DNA of 6,872 nt. Source: Solidesulfovibrio magneticus (GTDB lineage Bacteria; Desulfobacterota; Desulfovibrionia; Desulfovibrionales; Desulfovibrionaceae). Of the stretch, positions 5,346-6,872 are shown piece by piece (position 1 is the first letter of the stretch; every line of letters begins with the position of its first letter). The position numbers were made by a program, and so were the translations under genes. The notes beneath the pieces were generated by a model, which was not told the origin of the DNA, did no database searches, and was given only the letters and a program-made list of their open reading frames with translations. Location of the stretch: positions 1 to 6,872 of the forward strand of contig DLGG01000170.1 of NCBI GenBank assembly GCA_002482565.1, written 5' to 3'.

Positions 5346-6335
5346 ATGAAAGCCATCGACGCTTCGGTCGTCGTGCCCACCTGCGACCGACCGGCGGAGC
5401 TGCGGGAAGCCCTGTCCAGCCTGGCCAGACAGACCCAGGCGAATTTCGAGGTCGTGGTGGTCAACGACGGGGAGATCGACGTATCGGGCCTCGTGGCCGA
5501 GGCTGCTTCGTCCCTGGGCGGCCGGCCTGTGCGCCTTGCCCCCCGGGGAAGGCGCACAGGCCCGGCCGCCGCCCGCAACCGGGGACTGGCTATCGCCCGC
5601 GGCGCGGTCGTGTTTTATCTGGACGACGACGACATCTACCTTCCCAACCACATCGCCGTGCACATGGCCGCCCATGCCGCCGCCCCCGAAGCCGGCGCGG
5701 TCTACAGCGACGCCCGGCGCGGCATCGTCGGCCAAGACCCCAGCGGCCGGAAGTCCGTGGCCTGGTCCGTGCCCTACTCCCAGGACTTCGACCCCGACGC
5801 CCTGCTGGTGGCCAACTACATCCCGGTGCTGTGCCTGAGCCACCGCCTGGAGCGTCTGGCCCAGGCCGGAACCTTCGAAGAGTCCCTGCCCTGCCTGGAG
5901 GATTGGGACCTGTTTATCCGACTGGCCCGCCTCGCCCCCTTTGTGCATCTGCCCGAGGCGACGGCGGCGTATTTCGAACGGGGCTTGGGGACCAGCGTCC
6001 AGGAGCGCTCCGGGACGGTGTTTATCGAGACGCTGCTTCGGGTCTACGCCCGGGCCGATGCCTTGTACCCCCACGACAAAGCCCGACGGGACCGCGTTTG
6101 GCAGGGACGCCTGGCCCACATCGCCGCCATGGCCGAAGCCACGGCCAGACGTTGCGAGGCGGCCGGCGATTGGTCCGGCGCGGCCACGGCCTGGGACAAC
6201 GCCGCCCGGCACGCCCCAACCCCCGAGCGCTACCTGGCCCTGGCCCGGGTCCGCAAACGCCTGGGACAAGGCCCAAAGGCCCTGGTCGCCATGCAGCTCG
6301 CCGCCGCCTGCCGCGACCTGGCCGACGGGACATGA
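5346..6335 (+). CDS. Family 2 glycosyltransferase (GT-A fold) with a helical C-terminal tail
   Basis: This 329-residue protein has an N-terminal GT2 domain: SVVVPTCDRP (7-16) opens the nucleotide-sugar fold, VVVVND (36-41) ends the second strand, and AAARNRGLAIARG (74-86) precedes the metal-binding DXD equivalent YLDDDD (91-96). LEDWDLFIRLA (184-194) matches the EDxD element that usually holds the catalytic base (Glu185 or Asp186). Such enzymes transfer a sugar from a nucleotide donor to a lipid, glycan or protein at the inner membrane face. The donor and acceptor cannot be told. Residues about 255-325 are Ala-rich helices resembling TPR-like repeats. No signal peptide or membrane segment is evident. 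It is a single gene, divergent from hnd and convergent with the chemotaxis gene, so its pathway partners lie outside or it acts alone. Confidence 0.88.
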   Translation: MKAIDASVVVPTCDRPAELREALSSLARQTQANFEVVVVNDGEIDVSGLVAEAASSLGGRPVRLAPRGRRTGPAAARNRGLAIARGAVVFYLDDDDIYLPNHIAVHMAAHAAAPEAGAVYSDARRGIVGQDPSGRKSVAWSVPYSQDFDPDALLVANYIPVLCLSHRLERLAQAGTFEESLPCLEDWDLFIRLARLAPFVHLPEATAAYFERGLGTSVQERSGTVFIETLLRVYARADALYPHDKARRDRVWQGRLAHIAAMAEATARRCEAAGDWSGAATAWDNAARHAPTPERYLALARVRKRLGQGPKALVAMQLAAACRDLADGT

Positions 6336-6368
6336 GGGATGAGAAAAGAGGGGAAGAGCCTCCGGCGG

Positions 6369-6391
6369 CCAAAGGGGCTGAGCCCCTTTGG
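6369..6391. terminator. Perfect 10-bp hairpin between convergent genes
   Basis: CCAAAGGGGC (6369-6378) and its exact reverse complement (6382-6391) flank the 3-nt loop TGA. It lies between the stop of the glycosyltransferase (6335) and the stop of the chemotaxis gene (6444), where a bidirectional terminator is expected. There is no T-tract on either side. On the minus strand it is preceded by GGGGTTTCC-like bases and followed by GGCCGCCGG, an architecture also seen in the repeats at 2-31 and 337-368, so it may belong to the same repeat family. Confidence 0.55.
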
Positions 6392-6443
6392 AAACCCCAC
6401 CAGGGAGAAAGGGGCAAGGGGCCGCGGGGAACGGTGGGTTCCG

Positions 6444-6872
6444 TTACCCGAAGTCGCGGCCGGAGCAGGTTCCCGGGGCGGTTAACGCAGCCGGCGTTTC
6501 CTCGGCCAGCATGTCGTCGGTCAGGCGCGTGAGGCGCTCGGCCTGGTCGGACAGACGGCTTACCGCCGCGTCGGCCGTGGCCATGGCCTCGGCCGTCTCC
6601 TGGGAGATGGAGCTTATCCCTTCCAGCGCCCGGCCGATCTCATCGATGATGCCCGACTGCTCCTCGCAGGAGTCGGCAATGGCCTTCACCTGATGCGTGG
6701 CGTCGGCCACCAGCCCCACGATCCCGGAAAGCGCCTCGCCCGAACGCTGGGCCAGTTCCGAAGCCGCGCCAATGGCGGCCACGGCTTGCTGCACGCTGCC
6801 CACATGGTCCCTGGCTCCGGCCTGGATGCCGGTGACGGCCCGTTCCACGTCCTTGGTGGCGGTCATGGTCTT
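6444..6872 (-). CDS. Methyl-accepting chemotaxis protein, C-terminal part (partial)
   Basis: Only the last 142 residues are in the window; the gene continues beyond 6872, so the sensor, membrane and HAMP parts and the hairpin tip are not visible. The visible part is a long Ala/Glu/Gln-rich coiled coil beginning KTMTATKDVERAV, typical of the segment just after the tip in Desulfovibrio receptors, followed by heptads such as SGEALSGIVGLV and EQSGIIDEIGRALEGIS. This is the descending helix of the four-helix signalling bundle that works with CheA/CheW and carries adaptation sites. It ends AEETPAALTAPGTCSGRDFG without a CheR/CheB-tethering pentapeptide. The TAA stop lies 53 nt from the shared hairpin at 6369-6391. 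The family is clear; the ligand is unknown. Confidence 0.9.
   Translation of the reverse strand, partial: KTMTATKDVERAVTGIQAGARDHVGSVQQAVAAIGAASELAQRSGEALSGIVGLVADATHQVKAIADSCEEQSGIIDEIGRALEGISSISQETAEAMATADAAVSRLSDQAERLTRLTDDMLAEETPAALTAPGTCSGRDFG

Noticed and set aside
4882..5349. Possible basic 155-residue protein in the intergenic region
   Set aside because: No Shine-Dalgarno before ATG 4882, no recognisable domain, and it runs across the terminator-like hairpin and regulatory region.
4976..6532. Plus-strand open frame overlapping the glycosyltransferase in another frame
   Set aside because: Arg/Pro/Gly-rich translation without domains and no ribosome binding site at correct spacing. 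The glycosyltransferase frame has clear motifs.
1..6872. tRNA, rRNA, CRISPR array or insertion sequence
   Set aside because: I found no cloverleaf with a T-loop signature, no regularly spaced identical repeats, and no transposase-like reading frame.

Overview
The window is GC-rich DNA from what looks like a sulfate-reducing deltaproteobacterium of the Desulfovibrio group. The best fit is the lineage around Desulfovibrio fructosovorans and D. magneticus (now Solidesulfovibrio). This rests on one complete operon whose gene order, domain split and protein lengths match the Hnd hydrogenase known from that group, and on the style of the GC-rich intergenic hairpins. No species can be fixed from the sequence alone.

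Layout. Positions 1-423 hold no convincing gene. They are hairpin-rich and include two copies, in inverted orientation, of a GC-rich intergenic repeat. Positions 424-4625 on the minus strand carry hndA-hndB-hndC-hndD, transcribed in that order with 37-, 19- and 18-nt gaps and a good Shine-Dalgarno before each gene. Positions 4626-5345 form a long (720 bp) divergent intergenic region. It has a perfect 32-bp inverted repeat with a Rex- or CRP/FNR-like core, a sigma-54-like -24/-12 element pointing at hndA, and a minus-strand terminator-like hairpin with a T6 tail. Positions 5346-6335 on the plus strand encode a family 2 glycosyltransferase. Positions 6444-6872 on the minus strand are the C-terminal end of a methyl-accepting chemotaxis protein that runs off the window. 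A perfect 10-bp hairpin sits between these last two convergent genes.

How the genes work together. HndD is the [FeFe]-hydrogenase subunit with the H-cluster and accessory iron-sulfur clusters. HndC binds FMN and NAD(P)(H) and carries extra [4Fe-4S] clusters. HndA and HndB are small thioredoxin-fold subunits expected to bind [2Fe-2S] clusters. Together they form a cytoplasmic complex that couples H2 to pyridine nucleotide. It was first described as NADP-reducing and later as electron-bifurcating with NAD and ferredoxin. The operator-like palindrome in front of hndA would fit redox (NADH) or CRP/FNR-type control. The glycosyltransferase and the chemotaxis receptor show no functional link to the hydrogenase.

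The hydrogenase is a known system. The less explained parts are the regulatory architecture upstream of hndA, the inverted repeat pair around the 1-370 noncoding segment, and the three-cysteine HndB.
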